In this document: positions 25,251 through 33,908 of the stretch, piece by piece
Position numbering within the stretch: the stretch's first letter is position 1
How the letters are laid out: the number at the start of each line of letters is the position of its first letter
The notes under the pieces: generated by a model
What the model was told of the DNA's origin: nothing
The model's input: the letters and a program-made list of their open reading frames with translations, nothing else
Database searches by the model: none
Assembly (NCBI RefSeq): GCF_050613145.1
Contig: NZ_CP192507.1
Location: 2,480,001 to 2,544,000 of the forward strand
Direction of reading: 5' to 3'
Source: Lysinibacillus_B sp050613145
GTDB lineage: Bacteria; Bacillota; Bacilli; Bacillales_A; Planococcaceae
Length of the DNA: 64,000 bases
Program-made: the position numbers and the translations under genes

Positions 25251-25337
25251 TTTGTAACAGTGATTCATTTTATATCGTTTTAAAAACAGAAGATTTATCG
25301 CAAAATAAGACTATTAACAAACAAAGGACTGATTACT

Positions 25338-26105
25338 TTGAACTTAATTCCATTAGGTGTTGGTGGTGCATTTACTTCGCGTTTTTATCATAATAATTAT
25401 ATCGCTGAAATTGGGTCAAAAAAGCTGCTCATCGATGCTGGCACAACACTTCGCACAAGTATTAAGAAAGCGGGTTACTCCTATTTAGATATCGATGCTG
25501 TGTGGATTTCACATTTACATTCCGATCATGTAGGCGGGTTAGAGGAGCTGATTTTTCAACGTTATTGGCATTTAAAAAATGATATTCATCATCCGATGAA
25601 AACACATATCTTTGTCCACCAAACGATTTATCCGTTATTACGACAATTATTATCTTTCCCTCTTGAAAACGGCGGCGCTACAGTAGACGATTTTTGTGAT
25701 TTTACAGTTATGAATGATGAAGCATCTATCAACTTTGAAGGGCTGCAATTGCACATTTTTGATACAAGTGATACACATATCCAAGGAATGGCGAGCTCAG
25801 GTCTGTTCATTCGTGGTCCGCTAGGTAATGTGCTATTTTCAAGCGATGTGAAGGATTTACAAGGCGCCAATTTAATACGATTTGTGAATACCGATACGGT
25901 CGCTATTTTTCAAGATACTAGCTTTACAAGTAATGGTGCTCATGCCCTATTTTCAGACATCCTCGCCTATTATCCGAAAGAAGTGCATTCAAAAATTTAC
26001 GCCATGCATTATAACGATCCTATTGAAGATTATGTAGCGGAAATGGAACGAGCAGGCATTCAATATGTAAAAGAACGCGTAGCGATGACGTTTTCATTAA
26101 ACTAA
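25338..26105 (+). CDS. MBL-fold hydrolase (RNase Z/Elac-like family)
   Basis: A 255-residue metallo-hydrolase. SHLHSDHVGG (58-67) is the zinc motif, and further ligands are in DTSDTH and late in the protein YAMHYND. The N-terminal LGVGGAFTSRFYHNNYIAE is the start seen in cyclic-nucleotide phosphodiesterase/RNase Z-like hydrolases, but the protein is too short and lacks the exosite of tRNase Z. The start is a TTG 7 bp after AAAGGACTGA. Substrate unknown; single gene. Confidence 0.82.
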   Translation: MNLIPLGVGGAFTSRFYHNNYIAEIGSKKLLIDAGTTLRTSIKKAGYSYLDIDAVWISHLHSDHVGGLEELIFQRYWHLKNDIHHPMKTHIFVHQTIYPLLRQLLSFPLENGGATVDDFCDFTVMNDEASINFEGLQLHIFDTSDTHIQGMASSGLFIRGPLGNVLFSSDVKDLQGANLIRFVNTDTVAIFQDTSFTSNGAHALFSDILAYYPKEVHSKIYAMHYNDPIEDYVAEMERAGIQYVKERVAMTFSLN

Positions 26106-26223
26106 GTAAGCTTTTAATAACTAACGGGTTTAGTTCAGCAGTACAAAACTTAAATAAACATCATAAATAGCAATGAAATTAGCATCAAAGTCGAACTATA
26201 TTTAACATTATAAAAAGCACAAT

Positions 26224-26255
26224 AAAAGGCATCGGTCAATAACCGCTGCCTTTTT
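26224..26255 (+). terminator. Terminator downstream of the MBL hydrolase gene
   Basis: AAAAGGCAxCGGT pairs with ACCGxTGCCTTTT around a small loop, then T's. It lies 120 bp beyond the stop. The remaining 26256-26512 shows no gene. Confidence 0.75.
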
Positions 26256-26512
26256 GAACATTTAATTTGCATTGAGTTTCTACTCTGTCCTTTCTGGTAG
26301 ATGAAAAATTTATTAAGTCAAATAGGCATTCCGTCAGATTTATGCTGATTTACAATGTTAAGCAAAGAAAAGTACCCTAACGATGGTTTGGGAACTTACT
26401 AAAATAAAAACAGTCTATAGTAAAAGGAATTATTTAACTTCTTGAAAATTTCCTTGATTATTAGTTTCATTCAAACGTTAATCTTAAATAAAACTATAAT
26501 GGAGGTATAATT

Positions 26513-26797
26513 ATGTGGGTAATATTAGGTCTTATTGCAATAGTAGCAACTTTTATCAATCTTTATATGTATATAGCTGGTAAGGATTATAAGCTTGCTA
26601 TGGCGATGGCATTATCATTTACAGCATTAACAATTTGTGCAGATTACAGTTATCTAAATCGGTGGGTAAAAGTGGAAGATTGGGCAGCTTTATCAGATGT
26701 AGTACCTGGTATGGCTAGGGCGTTTTGGTTTTTGACAATTGTTTCCATTTTACTAAATATAGCACCTGTACTTTTAGAACTAAAAAATAAAAAATAA
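26513..26797 (+). CDS. Small membrane protein (94 aa, three spans)
   Basis: GGAGGT lies 8 bp upstream of the ATG. The product has three hydrophobic segments (about residues 2-20, 29-45 and 68-88) and a short Lys-rich C-terminus. The second half carries a conserved-looking W-V-K-V-E-D-W loop. I do not recognise a family. A terminator follows about 45 bp downstream. Confidence 0.7.
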   Translation: MWVILGLIAIVATFINLYMYIAGKDYKLAMAMALSFTALTICADYSYLNRWVKVEDWAALSDVVPGMARAFWFLTIVSILLNIAPVLLELKNKK

Positions 26798-26842
26798 TTA
26801 CTTATTGAGGTTCATACGGCATTACAACATTAAGAGCAAAAA

Positions 26843-26872
26843 GTCCCCAAATCTCGATTTAGGAATTTTTTT
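26843..26872 (+). terminator. Terminator between convergent genes
   Basis: TCCxxAAATC pairs with GATTTxGGA, followed by ATTTTTTT. It ends the small membrane-protein gene and abuts the stop of the convergent secreted protein. Confidence 0.65.
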
Positions 26873-27288
26873 CATTCTGGAGGGTATTTATATGTTTTTA
26901 AGTGTGTGTGATTTATCAATTTAACCTCAGGTCCAGAAGAAATTTCATAGGTCATTCGGTCTTTCCCTATTGAAATCCATTGCCCTCCATCGGTAGGCTC
27001 TATTTCGAATGTAATTTGCAATATGAGACCACGAAAGCCATTAACTCTTCTTGTTTCTAACACTTCAATTTTCCAAGGGACGACAATAGGTGAAAAATCC
27101 TTTACAATCTTTGGATAATAATAGTTACGCAAATCATTTTCAATATAAGGAGTCAGCATATTCATAAGCATATCCTGTAATCTAAGCTCTTCAGAGTCTT
27201 GTGTTGGTTTATTTGATGAAGCTGTTGCTGATTGAAAAAAGGTAATAAGAGTTAGGAATAGTATAAAAACTAAAAACATTTTTTTCAT
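26872..27288 (-). CDS. Secreted DUF3888-like protein
   Basis: A 138-residue protein with a signal peptide (MKKMFLVFILFLTLITFFQS, cleavage after ATA-S near 24). The mature part begins SEELRLQDMLMNMLTPYIEN and continues to NDLRNYYYPKI, the pattern of the DUF3888 family in bacilli, whose role is unknown. No further domains. Its gene stands alone in an otherwise empty region. The family call rests on the LxDxLxxMLxPYI pattern. Confidence 0.7.
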   Translation of the reverse strand: MKKMFLVFILFLTLITFFQSATASSNKPTQDSEELRLQDMLMNMLTPYIENDLRNYYYPKIVKDFSPIVVPWKIEVLETRRVNGFRGLILQITFEIEPTDGGQWISIGKDRMTYEISSGPEVKLINHTHLKTYKYPPE

Positions 27289-27745
27289 TCTTTCAATACA
27301 CCTCTTTAAGACTAACTATTTATTTGTATTATCACCTTTTACGAATAAAGATATGTGCTTATTTCATTAACGAGGCAATTTAGTGCAACTTATATTTAAG
27401 CTATACAAACGCATACAAAACAACGTTCCCAAATGAAAGTTTTGTAACACACTAAAAAGCGGAGAATGTTGTTAAATCAACGTTTCATGACTTTTCCTAT
27501 GAACATTATTTATACAGCTTTTTATGCAGGAGGGACAAATACTTGATACACTAATATTTACACGTTTATGACTTACCGTTTAGTGTGCATTAAATCGTGT
27601 ATATTTCTTATTGTTGTGAATCTGGATTTACTCAAATAGTAAAAATACCGCTCGTGTTAATATTACTTTTTTACACTTTGTACTCAACAACCGAACTCGT
27701 TATTAAATAACAGCGCTTTTTTATTTGAACAGCTAACATACATCT
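27289..27745. other. AT-rich intergenic region without a gene
   Basis: Upstream of the DUF3888 gene. No ORF with a ribosome binding site and no repeat could be supported. Weak inverted repeats occur, as expected in AT-rich DNA. Confidence 0.5.
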
Positions 27746-27787
27746 AAAGCCCAAAAAGCAGGGATTATCCTGCTACTTTTTGGGTTT
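27746..27787. terminator. Strong hairpin, terminator-like
   Basis: GCCCAAAAAGxxCAGGAT-type arms pair around a short loop (27749-27784), a T-rich stretch following on the plus strand. No gene ends near it on either strand, so what it terminates is unclear. Confidence 0.5.
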
Positions 27788-27917
27788 CATTTCGCTTTTT
27801 TCATTGCACTGCCTACTTTCTGAAATGAATATAGGAATCCAAAGGCTCCAATTTATTCTATGAGTATTTTGCAATTATAAGGTAAAGATTAAAAAGGTAG
27901 AAGGGTTTGTATGGATT

Positions 27918-28064
27918 TTGTTTTTAACGATAAAATTGAATAACCTAAACGACATTACGCTTGCTACTTCTAATCAAAAAGGTTTTTTGACTATCGATAC
28001 AAACACCCCGTTTGATTATGCTGGCGAAGCAAATAATTATACACCTGGAGGCAATAACCCATAA
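27918..28064 (+). CDS. Possible small ORF or gene remnant (48 codons)
   Basis: From a TTG, the frame reads 48 residues with a polar, protein-like composition ending FDYAGEANNYTPGGNNP. A better ribosome binding site (AAGGG) precedes an ATG at 27911 in another frame that stops after ten codons, so a frameshift may have broken the gene. Followed within 15 bp by another small ORF. Confidence 0.25.
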   Translation: MFLTIKLNNLNDITLATSNQKGFLTIDTNTPFDYAGEANNYTPGGNNP

Positions 28065-28078
28065 CAGCTATGTTTTTT

Positions 28079-28171
28079 ATGCCCCGCCGTAGAAAACGCG
28101 TGCCGCAGCGAAAAGGAATCGTTATTCTGATGGTTATATATGTTTACACATTTGTTCGTTATACGGATTAA
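28079..28171 (+). CDS. Possible small basic membrane peptide (30 aa)
   Basis: MPRRRKRVPQRKGIVILMVI continues to YVYTFVRYTD: a very basic start, then a single hydrophobic span, the usual topology of N-in small membrane proteins. An upstream in-frame ATG (28070) would add three residues. GGAGG lies about 20 bp away, which is far. It ends 17 bp before the GTG of the DUF421 gene, so the two could be coupled. Confidence 0.4.
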   Translation: MPRRRKRVPQRKGIVILMVIYVYTFVRYTD

Positions 28172-28188
28172 AATAAAAGGGGGATTAT

Positions 28189-28719
28189 GTGAATTTTATT
28201 TAGCAATCATTTATTTTAATTTTAGCTGGCGTTTTGCTCTTACTAATCGCAGGTAGAAAATCTATTGCACAAATGACATTAGCTCAAACAATTGTCATGA
28301 TTTCAATTGGCACAATTATTGTGCAACCAATTGTAGAAAAGAGCATGGTTAAAGCAATTATAGCAGCAGCCATTTTTGTGATTTCTGTTATCATTTTAGA
28401 GTATCTCCAATTAAAATCTAATGCATTTGAAAAATTCATTACAGGGAAATCAAAAGTAGTCATAAGCAATGGGACATTAAATATTCAAAACTTAAAAAAA
28501 TTACGTTTAACCGTTGATCAATTGGAAATGAGATTGCGTAACCACGGTATTGCAAACATCCAGGATATTCAAACAGCTACTATTGAACCGAATGGACAAC
28601 TTGGTTTTGAATTAAAAGAAGATGCTAAACCTTTAACTGTAGGAGAATTTAAAAAGTTAATGAATATTTACTTTGAAGAAATTAACGAACGACAAGAAAA
28701 TCCGAAATATCTGCAATAG
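28189..28719 (+). pseudogene. DUF421 family membrane protein with an amber codon at position 5
   Basis: GGGGGA followed by GTG-AAT-TTT-ATT and then TAG, after which the same frame continues for 171 codons with a typical DUF421 (YetF-like) protein: hydrophobic helices, AGRKSIAQMT, a third helix, then the cytoplasmic GKSKVVISNG...TVDQLEMRLR domain. Family members commonly start MNFIWQS, so TGG (Trp) to TAG is the likely change. A TTG at 28234 could restart translation but would lose most of the first helix. The function of DUF421 is not settled. A terminator follows. Confidence 0.8.
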
Positions 28720-28771
28720 CTACTTAGCTAAACGATTACTTCTCCACCAAAGCTTTATCATAATAGGCACC

Positions 28772-28806
28772 TTTACGAAAGCTATACGTAAAAGTGCCTA
28801 TTTTGG
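28772..28806 (+). terminator. Terminator after the DUF421 gene
   Basis: AATAGGCACxTTTACG pairs with CGTAAAxGTGCCTATT, followed by TT and GG. The stem is strong; the T-run is short. Confidence 0.7.
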
Positions 28807-28977
28807 TGATATTCTCTTCTTATAACCCCTAGTGGCTCTAACATAAAGAGTATTTCTTGTACTGTTCCATCTTTAATAGGCAGATTTCATTATGGCTTCC
28901 TCAATAGATCACTTGCCCTAAGGTAAGAGGTTCAACAAGAGCCTTCCTTTTCACTGTACCTTTATATGTATCGTTGC

Positions 28978-29532
28978 TTACCACCAATACAATGGATAAT
29001 GACGTTTTTGCCGAATGTTGTTAATGAGGACAGCGTAAATGACAATAACGACTGCGCCAATAATGACTGGGGCGACTAAATATCCCCAACTATAGCCGCC
29101 TAGCATAATAATAATCGGATTTCCCCCTGCTGGCGGATGTACGGTTCTTGTTAGCATCATCGCAAAAATCGTGAATCCAACAGCTACGCTAATAGCTAGT
29201 GGGTGCGAACCAAATAACATGTAAAAGGAAATGCCAATAATGCCCGATAATAAATGACCACCTATTACGTTTCGTGGCTGAGAAAAGGGCGCATTCCAAG
29301 CACCGAATACGAGCACACAGCTTGCGCCGAGTGATGCCATCAGCCAAGAGGTATGTGTTAGTTGTGTCAGGAACAATAATGTCCCGATGCCAATGCATCC
29401 GCCAACTGCCCCTGTTAAAGCATCCGCTATATTGGTTTGGTGATTGACTTGCTGGTGTTGCCCAAGCATTTTTCGAAAATATTCATACCACCAGCTCATT
29501 TTTATTTGCTCTTGTTGCTCTATTTTTTCCAA
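28978..29532 (-). CDS. HPP family membrane protein
   Basis: A 184-residue membrane protein with four hydrophobic segments. The signature HPPAGGNP follows the third helix (about 132-139), and QPRNVIGGHLLSGIIG is the second conserved motif. HPP proteins of bacteria and plants are thought to move nitrite or related ions; the bacterial members have no proven role. The start is a TTG 8 bp after AGGGGGA. Single gene; no CBS domain is fused, unlike some relatives. Confidence 0.85.
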   Translation of the reverse strand: MEKIEQQEQIKMSWWYEYFRKMLGQHQQVNHQTNIADALTGAVGGCIGIGTLLFLTQLTHTSWLMASLGASCVLVFGAWNAPFSQPRNVIGGHLLSGIIGISFYMLFGSHPLAISVAVGFTIFAMMLTRTVHPPAGGNPIIIMLGGYSWGYLVAPVIIGAVVIVIYAVLINNIRQKRHYPLYWW

Positions 29533-29631
29533 AACTTGTCCCCCTAAAGATATATTCTATATACTTGTTTACTAGTATAACAAATAGGCACAAAATATCA
29601 CCTTTTAATTGACGCACTATTCCTTACTAAT

Positions 29632-29671
29632 AGAAAAAACACATCTCGTTCCTTTACAGATCGAGATGTGT
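29632..29671 (-). terminator. Terminator of the lipoprotein gene
   Basis: ACACATCTCG and CGAGATGTGT form a perfect 10-bp stem, and the minus strand goes on with TTTTTTCT. Confidence 0.9.
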
Positions 29672-29675
29672 ATGA

Positions 29676-30281
29676 TTAAGATGTAGATTTAATTTCCTTA
29701 AATGATGTTCGAATAAGATAAACAACAGGTCGGTCTTTTAATTCCTTTATAATTGCTACTGGATTATTCGCTAACTCTGCCCAACTCGTTTTAAAGAAAT
29801 TCGATTCTCCTGAATAAATGATTTGACCGATTGCCATATTGCCTTTTAATGCGATTGGTTCATTAGAAATAAGTGAACCGTAGCCAAATGAGCCGATGTC
29901 TGGTAACGTCATGAGCCCTTCACTTGAGGAAACGGCTCCACCATTTACAATGGCGACACGTACAATCGTCTCCTTAGATTGTGGGACTTCTTTCAATGTA
30001 ACAATAATTTGACCGCTTTTATTTACTTCTGTACCTACACCGCCAATTTGTTCTTCTGTTAACTCGCCGTATTCGTACTTTTCCATCCATACTTCTAACG
30101 CACCTGCCGATTCAATCGAAAAATCATACGTAAATAGGATGTTACCTGCTGCTGCATTGAGTAATGTTTTTTCACGATCGGATAGTGCTGCATCCGAAAT
30201 GGTATTATTACTTTTGGCTTCACCGTCACCGCACGCAACTAATAAAAAGACAAACACTATATACAGTGATAGCTTTTTCAA
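29676..30281 (-). CDS. Hypothetical lipoprotein (201 aa)
   Basis: The signal peptide MKKLSLYIVFVFLLVAC ends in a lipobox (LVAC, Cys 17), so the protein should be lipidated and held on the outer face of the membrane. The mature part has no recognised domain; it is rich in Gly/Ser and has a strand-like IGQIIYSGESNFFKTSWAEL segment. The ATG follows AAAGGAGAG. A strong terminator lies directly downstream, so this is a single-gene unit. Confidence 0.75.
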   Translation of the reverse strand: MKKLSLYIVFVFLLVACGDGEAKSNNTISDAALSDREKTLLNAAAGNILFTYDFSIESAGALEVWMEKYEYGELTEEQIGGVGTEVNKSGQIIVTLKEVPQSKETIVRVAIVNGGAVSSSEGLMTLPDIGSFGYGSLISNEPIALKGNMAIGQIIYSGESNFFKTSWAELANNPVAIIKELKDRPVVYLIRTSFKEIKSTS

Positions 30282-30405
30282 CTTCTACTCTCCTTTCATT
30301 TCAACCAGTCATATTGACAAGGGCATATATTTGCTTTAAAGGAGCTATGTAATATCTATGAAACTTATACTTTCTTGTCCGTCAAAAAAGCTCCGTCATA
30401 TTTCT

Positions 30406-30663
30406 TTAATCGATCACTTGCTTTGTTTGTGCAAGCTTTAAAATAAGCCAAGAAACGAGCAGAATAATCATAAATGATATTAGTAATGAAAGCGGTGATG
30501 CGACATACGCAAACACTACTTCATTTTGTAGAATGAATACATTCGTGTCAGAAAAGTTAGGTGCATAAAAAAGGGTTTGTATATACCCCCAACTCACTGT
30601 TATGACACAATAGATGATATGTACAATCAGTGAAATGCAAGCCGCCTTGAGAACTAGCTTCAA
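30406..30663 (-). CDS. Small membrane protein (85 aa, two spans)
   Basis: TTG start after GGAGGGGGGGAAC. Two hydrophobic segments (about 5-28 and 50-76) with an aromatic external loop between them; C-terminal LILKLAQTKQVID is cytoplasmic. No family recognised. It lies between the lipoprotein gene and the cyd operon, all on the same strand. Confidence 0.65.
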   Translation of the reverse strand: MKLVLKAACISLIVHIIYCVITVSWGYIQTLFYAPNFSDTNVFILQNEVVFAYVASPLSLLISFMIILLVSWLILKLAQTKQVID

Positions 30664-30833
30664 GTTCCCCCCCTCCTTTTGACATCATTAACTTTTTATA
30701 CGGTGTATCACTGCTAAAAGTTTCAATTAAAATCGGATGATTCTAAAACTTAGCATTTTTCTCTAATTTAAAAACCCTTGTAGCAATTTATTAAAGAACG
30801 AACAGAAAAATGAGCAGACCTTCAACTGCACAT

Positions 30834-30865
30834 AAAAAAACAGGAGAAATATTAGTTCCCCCTGC
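30834..30865 (-). terminator. Terminator of the cyd operon
   Basis: On the minus strand CAGGxGGA pairs with TCCxTG and seven T's follow. A wider 11-bp perfect pair (AAAATGAGCAG with CTGCTCATTTT) encloses it. It starts about 60 bp past cydS. Confidence 0.7.
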
Positions 30866-30922
30866 TCATTTTTTGACCATATAGCAATTTAGTTGGCTCA
30901 CTCCACACCGTTTGACTAGCTA

Positions 30923-31039
30923 TTATTCTCCGCCTTCTGTTTCATCGTCAGATTTCATTTTAGCCGCTGCTACAAATGCTGTAATTACGGCAAGAATCCA
31001 AATAATAAACGGCGCTTGGAATATTAGAAAATCTGTCAT
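30923..31039 (-). CDS. cydS: CydS-like small subunit of cytochrome bd oxidase
   Basis: A 38-residue protein, too short to be called by most gene finders. MTDFLIFQAPFIIWILAVIT has one membrane span, followed by a polar acidic tail. The start (D/N-x-F-L-I-F-x-A-P) and the place directly after cydB match CydS, the third subunit seen in the Geobacillus bd oxidase, where it holds a position near a haem. AGAGGTGAT precedes the ATG, 11 bp after the cydB stop. The terminator comes next, so it is the last gene of the operon. Confidence 0.8.
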   Translation of the reverse strand: MTDFLIFQAPFIIWILAVITAFVAAAKMKSDDETEGGE

Positions 31040-31050
31040 TAAATCACCTC

Positions 31051-32076
31051 TTACACATGTGTTTCATCTTTACCTGAAACATAATCTTTTGTGAAAAATA
31101 ATTTGAACACTAAGTACAAGGACGGTAATAATAGCATCAATCCCGCAATGAATGCGACCACAAGTGCTACAGCCATCGTCTCGTTTGTGAAACTGTCGTA
31201 AATCGTTAAATACGGATACAATAAATACGGATAATGCGAAATGCCATATGCAAAGAAGGCTGCTGCAAATTGCACAATCAGTAAAATGACTGCGACACCG
31301 TAATGCTGCCTTTTCCCAATGAGCCATATCGTCGCAACGAATAACAAACCAGAAATTAAAAATAGCCACCACAAATCAAAAATGTTCTCATAATGCCAAT
31401 TTCCGAGCGATTTCAGCTCAATAATAATGCCTAGTGCACTTAAAATTAATGGCGCTGCCCAAATGAGGACATACTTTCGCATTAACTCACTTGCTTCCCT
31501 ATCCTCCGCTCTACTTGCATACCAAGTCAAAAAGACAGCAGAAATATAAAGGACCGCTACAACAGCTAGTACAACAATCGACCAAGAAAGCGGGCTCATG
31601 AATAAGGCGGCATAATCCAGTACGGGCTTACCGTCCACCATATTGACAAAGCCTCCTTCAGAGATTGTCAATACGACAGAAAATGCAGCAGGGATAAATA
31701 GCCCCGTTATCCCATAAGCAAGCGCATACCCTTTATGTCCCCGTACACCGCTATATGCCTCAAATGCATAGTAGCTACCCCGTACTGCTAATAAAACAAG
31801 CGCAATCGATGCAGGAATTAATAAAATGGTTCCGTAATAGTAAGCGGTTTGTGGGAAAAAGCCGATGACACCGACAAAGAAAAATACTAAAAATACGTTC
31901 GTAATTTCCCACACTGGTGATAAATAGCGTTTAATAATTTTCGATAAAATATGATTATTTCCACGCACTAAGCTATACGCATTAAAAAATCCCGCACCAA
32001 AATCAATCGAAGCAACAATCACATAGCCAAATAAGAAGATCCATAACACTGATATCCCCAGTATTTCTAATGCCAT
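31051..32076 (-). CDS. cydB: Cytochrome bd ubiquinol/menaquinol oxidase subunit II
   Basis: A 341-residue polytopic protein, usual length for CydB. The N-terminal EILGISVLWIFLFGYVIVAS and SIDFGAGFF are the typical first helix, and nine or so hydrophobic helices follow. It pairs with CydA and cofolds as its pseudo-mirror image but binds no haem in most species. It overlaps cydA by 10 bp (translational coupling). The encoded oxidase reduces O2 with high affinity and without proton pumping, and is usually made at low oxygen. Confidence 0.92.
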   Translation of the reverse strand: MALEILGISVLWIFLFGYVIVASIDFGAGFFNAYSLVRGNNHILSKIIKRYLSPVWEITNVFLVFFFVGVIGFFPQTAYYYGTILLIPASIALVLLAVRGSYYAFEAYSGVRGHKGYALAYGITGLFIPAAFSVVLTISEGGFVNMVDGKPVLDYAALFMSPLSWSIVVLAVVAVLYISAVFLTWYASRAEDREASELMRKYVLIWAAPLILSALGIIIELKSLGNWHYENIFDLWWLFLISGLLFVATIWLIGKRQHYGVAVILLIVQFAAAFFAYGISHYPYLLYPYLTIYDSFTNETMAVALVVAFIAGLMLLLPSLYLVFKLFFTKDYVSGKDETHV

Positions 32077-33404
32077 GTGTCTTCACCGCCCTGTCTTGAT
32101 GTTAATTCTTTCACAATTGGGTTATTTTTAAACATACGATGTAGGACAACAGCACATCCAATGCCTAATATTACATACACAACAGCAAACAAAATAAACA
32201 AATACTCAAGACCTGTTGCAGATGTTGCGGCTTCATCTGTTCGCAAAATACCGTATAATATCCATGGTTGACGTCCCATTTCTCCCAACCACCAACCTGC
32301 TTCAATAGCAATCATGGCAAGCGGTCCACTCGCAACAATCAACGCCAAAATCCATTTTGAATCGACCCACTGCCATTTTCGCCATTTTCCTAATATATAG
32401 ACAAGGGCTAGGAAAATAAGGGCTACCCCAATAAAGACCATAATGTTAAAGAAGTAATGGTTAATAAGCGGGGGGCGTTCATCTTCTGGGAATTCATTGA
32501 GCCCGATGACTTCTGCATCAAGGCTTCCAAACGCAAGATAGCTTAACAACTTCGGAATACGAATCGCGTATTTAATTTCGTCATCATCCATCACCCCTAG
32601 TAAAATTAACTCTGCGCCTGCCTCTGTTTCAAAATGCCACTCTGCTGCAGCTAATTTTTCAGGTTGATATTCGGCTAAATACTTTGCAGAGAAATCACCG
32701 AGAATAGCGGATGCAATGGAAAAAACTAACCCTAGTTTCATCGTTAGTAGTAACGCTTTTCGATGGTATACATGATTTTCGCCACGTAGCAATCTGTATG
32801 CTGCAATCGCCGCCAGTACAAAGGCCACCGTCATATAACTCGTCACTAATACATGTGTCACTTTAGTTGGCATCGCTGGCGTGAACATCGCTAATACCGG
32901 GTGAATATTAATGAGCTCGCCATTTTGAATTTCAAAGCCTTGCGGTGAATTCATAAAGGAATTGACGATGGTAATAAAAATGGCCGACATAGAGGCCCCA
33001 ACCATGACCGGAATGAGTAGCAACATATGATGTTTCGGGTTTTTGAAACGGTCCCACGTGTATAAATAAATGCCTAAAAAAATCGCTTCAAAGAAGAAGG
33101 CGAATGTCTCCATAAATAAAGGAAGTGCAATGACTTGTCCCGCTAGCTCCATAAACTGCGGCCATAATAGCGATAGCTGCAAGCCAATAATCGTTCCGGT
33201 TACAACACCGACTGCTACGGTAATCGTAAAGCCGCGCGCCCAGCGTCTTGCCATCATCGTATAGTGAATATCATTTCGCTTATAGCCTACATACTGCGCG
33301 ATTAATATAAGAAGCGGTACTCCTACCCCAAGTGTTGCAAAGACGATATGAAATGTTAGCGTTAATTCAGTTAACGCCCTACTCCAATACACGGATGTTT
33401 CCAA
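32067..33404 (-). CDS. cydA: Cytochrome bd ubiquinol/menaquinol oxidase subunit I
   Basis: A 445-residue haem protein of the plasma membrane. WSRALTELTLTFHIVFATLG (8-27) carries the first helix with the His ligand of a haem; further His and Met ligands lie in the following helices, and the GWWLGEMGRQPW motif is intact near residue 380. The Q-loop is short, as in Bacillus and Geobacillus enzymes. The start is a TTG 9 bp after AAGGAGTG. First gene of cydA-cydB-cydS. A Rex-like site lies upstream. The cydCD exporter genes are not in the window. Confidence 0.93.
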   Translation of the reverse strand: METSVYWSRALTELTLTFHIVFATLGVGVPLLILIAQYVGYKRNDIHYTMMARRWARGFTITVAVGVVTGTIIGLQLSLLWPQFMELAGQVIALPLFMETFAFFFEAIFLGIYLYTWDRFKNPKHHMLLLIPVMVGASMSAIFITIVNSFMNSPQGFEIQNGELINIHPVLAMFTPAMPTKVTHVLVTSYMTVAFVLAAIAAYRLLRGENHVYHRKALLLTMKLGLVFSIASAILGDFSAKYLAEYQPEKLAAAEWHFETEAGAELILLGVMDDDEIKYAIRIPKLLSYLAFGSLDAEVIGLNEFPEDERPPLINHYFFNIMVFIGVALIFLALVYILGKWRKWQWVDSKWILALIVASGPLAMIAIEAGWWLGEMGRQPWILYGILRTDEAATSATGLEYLFILFAVVYVILGIGCAVVLHRMFKNNPIVKELTSRQGGEDTWH

Positions 33405-33548
33405 CTTTCTTCACTCCTTATGTACAGCAAAAATTTAGTCGTTGCTTTCGGAACATACCATAACGCAAGTAGTAACGGTATTCACTTGAACAGCAAATGA
33501 CTAGTTGGTAGCAATGTGACACTTTTTACATATCTGGTTTAACTACTA

Positions 33549-33564
33549 TTGTGATTACTTACAA
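33549..33564 (-). promoter_or_regulatory. Candidate Rex operator of the cyd operon
   Basis: TTGTGATTACTTACAA has the dyad of Rex sites (TTGTGA-N4-TCACAA) with one mismatch. It lies 145 bp upstream of cydA. Rex senses NADH/NAD+ and represses cyd operons in bacilli; that it acts here is inferred. Confidence 0.4.
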
Positions 33565-33861
33565 CAACTAGTGTGCCGTAAACGGTCTTATTATGCGTGT
33601 AACAGCATTATTTATACTTCTTGCTTATATGAAGCAGAGTAGCTTGTTCTTTTTGACTGATACGATTCCACTGAATTATGTTTTAATCTCACCAGTATTC
33701 AGCATTGTAAAATATCTTCCACTATTTTTAATGCTAGCGCTTTTATAAATTCCACTTTCATTTCTATAGTTTAAAAAATCTTACGCAACAAAAATCACTC
33801 GAAAAATCACTTTTATTCTTTATTTCCCCGGAAATAAAACAAAAAAATGTTTCTTTTATTA

Positions 33862-33890
33862 TAAAAAAGACAGCCTATTCAGCTGTCTTT
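33862..33890 (-). terminator. Terminator of the 115-aa hypothetical gene
   Basis: AAAGACAGC and GCTGTCTTT form a perfect 9-bp stem; the minus strand continues with TTTT. The space between it and the cydA upstream region (33565-33861) shows no gene. Confidence 0.85.
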
Positions 33891-33908
33891 CGAGTTAAAA
33901 TATTCCAT

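Noticed and set aside
28808..28945. Minus-strand stretches reading TVQEILFMLEPLGVIRR and ALVEPLTLGQVIY in different frames
   Set aside because: Possibly the decayed end of a gene, but no stop, start or family could be established.
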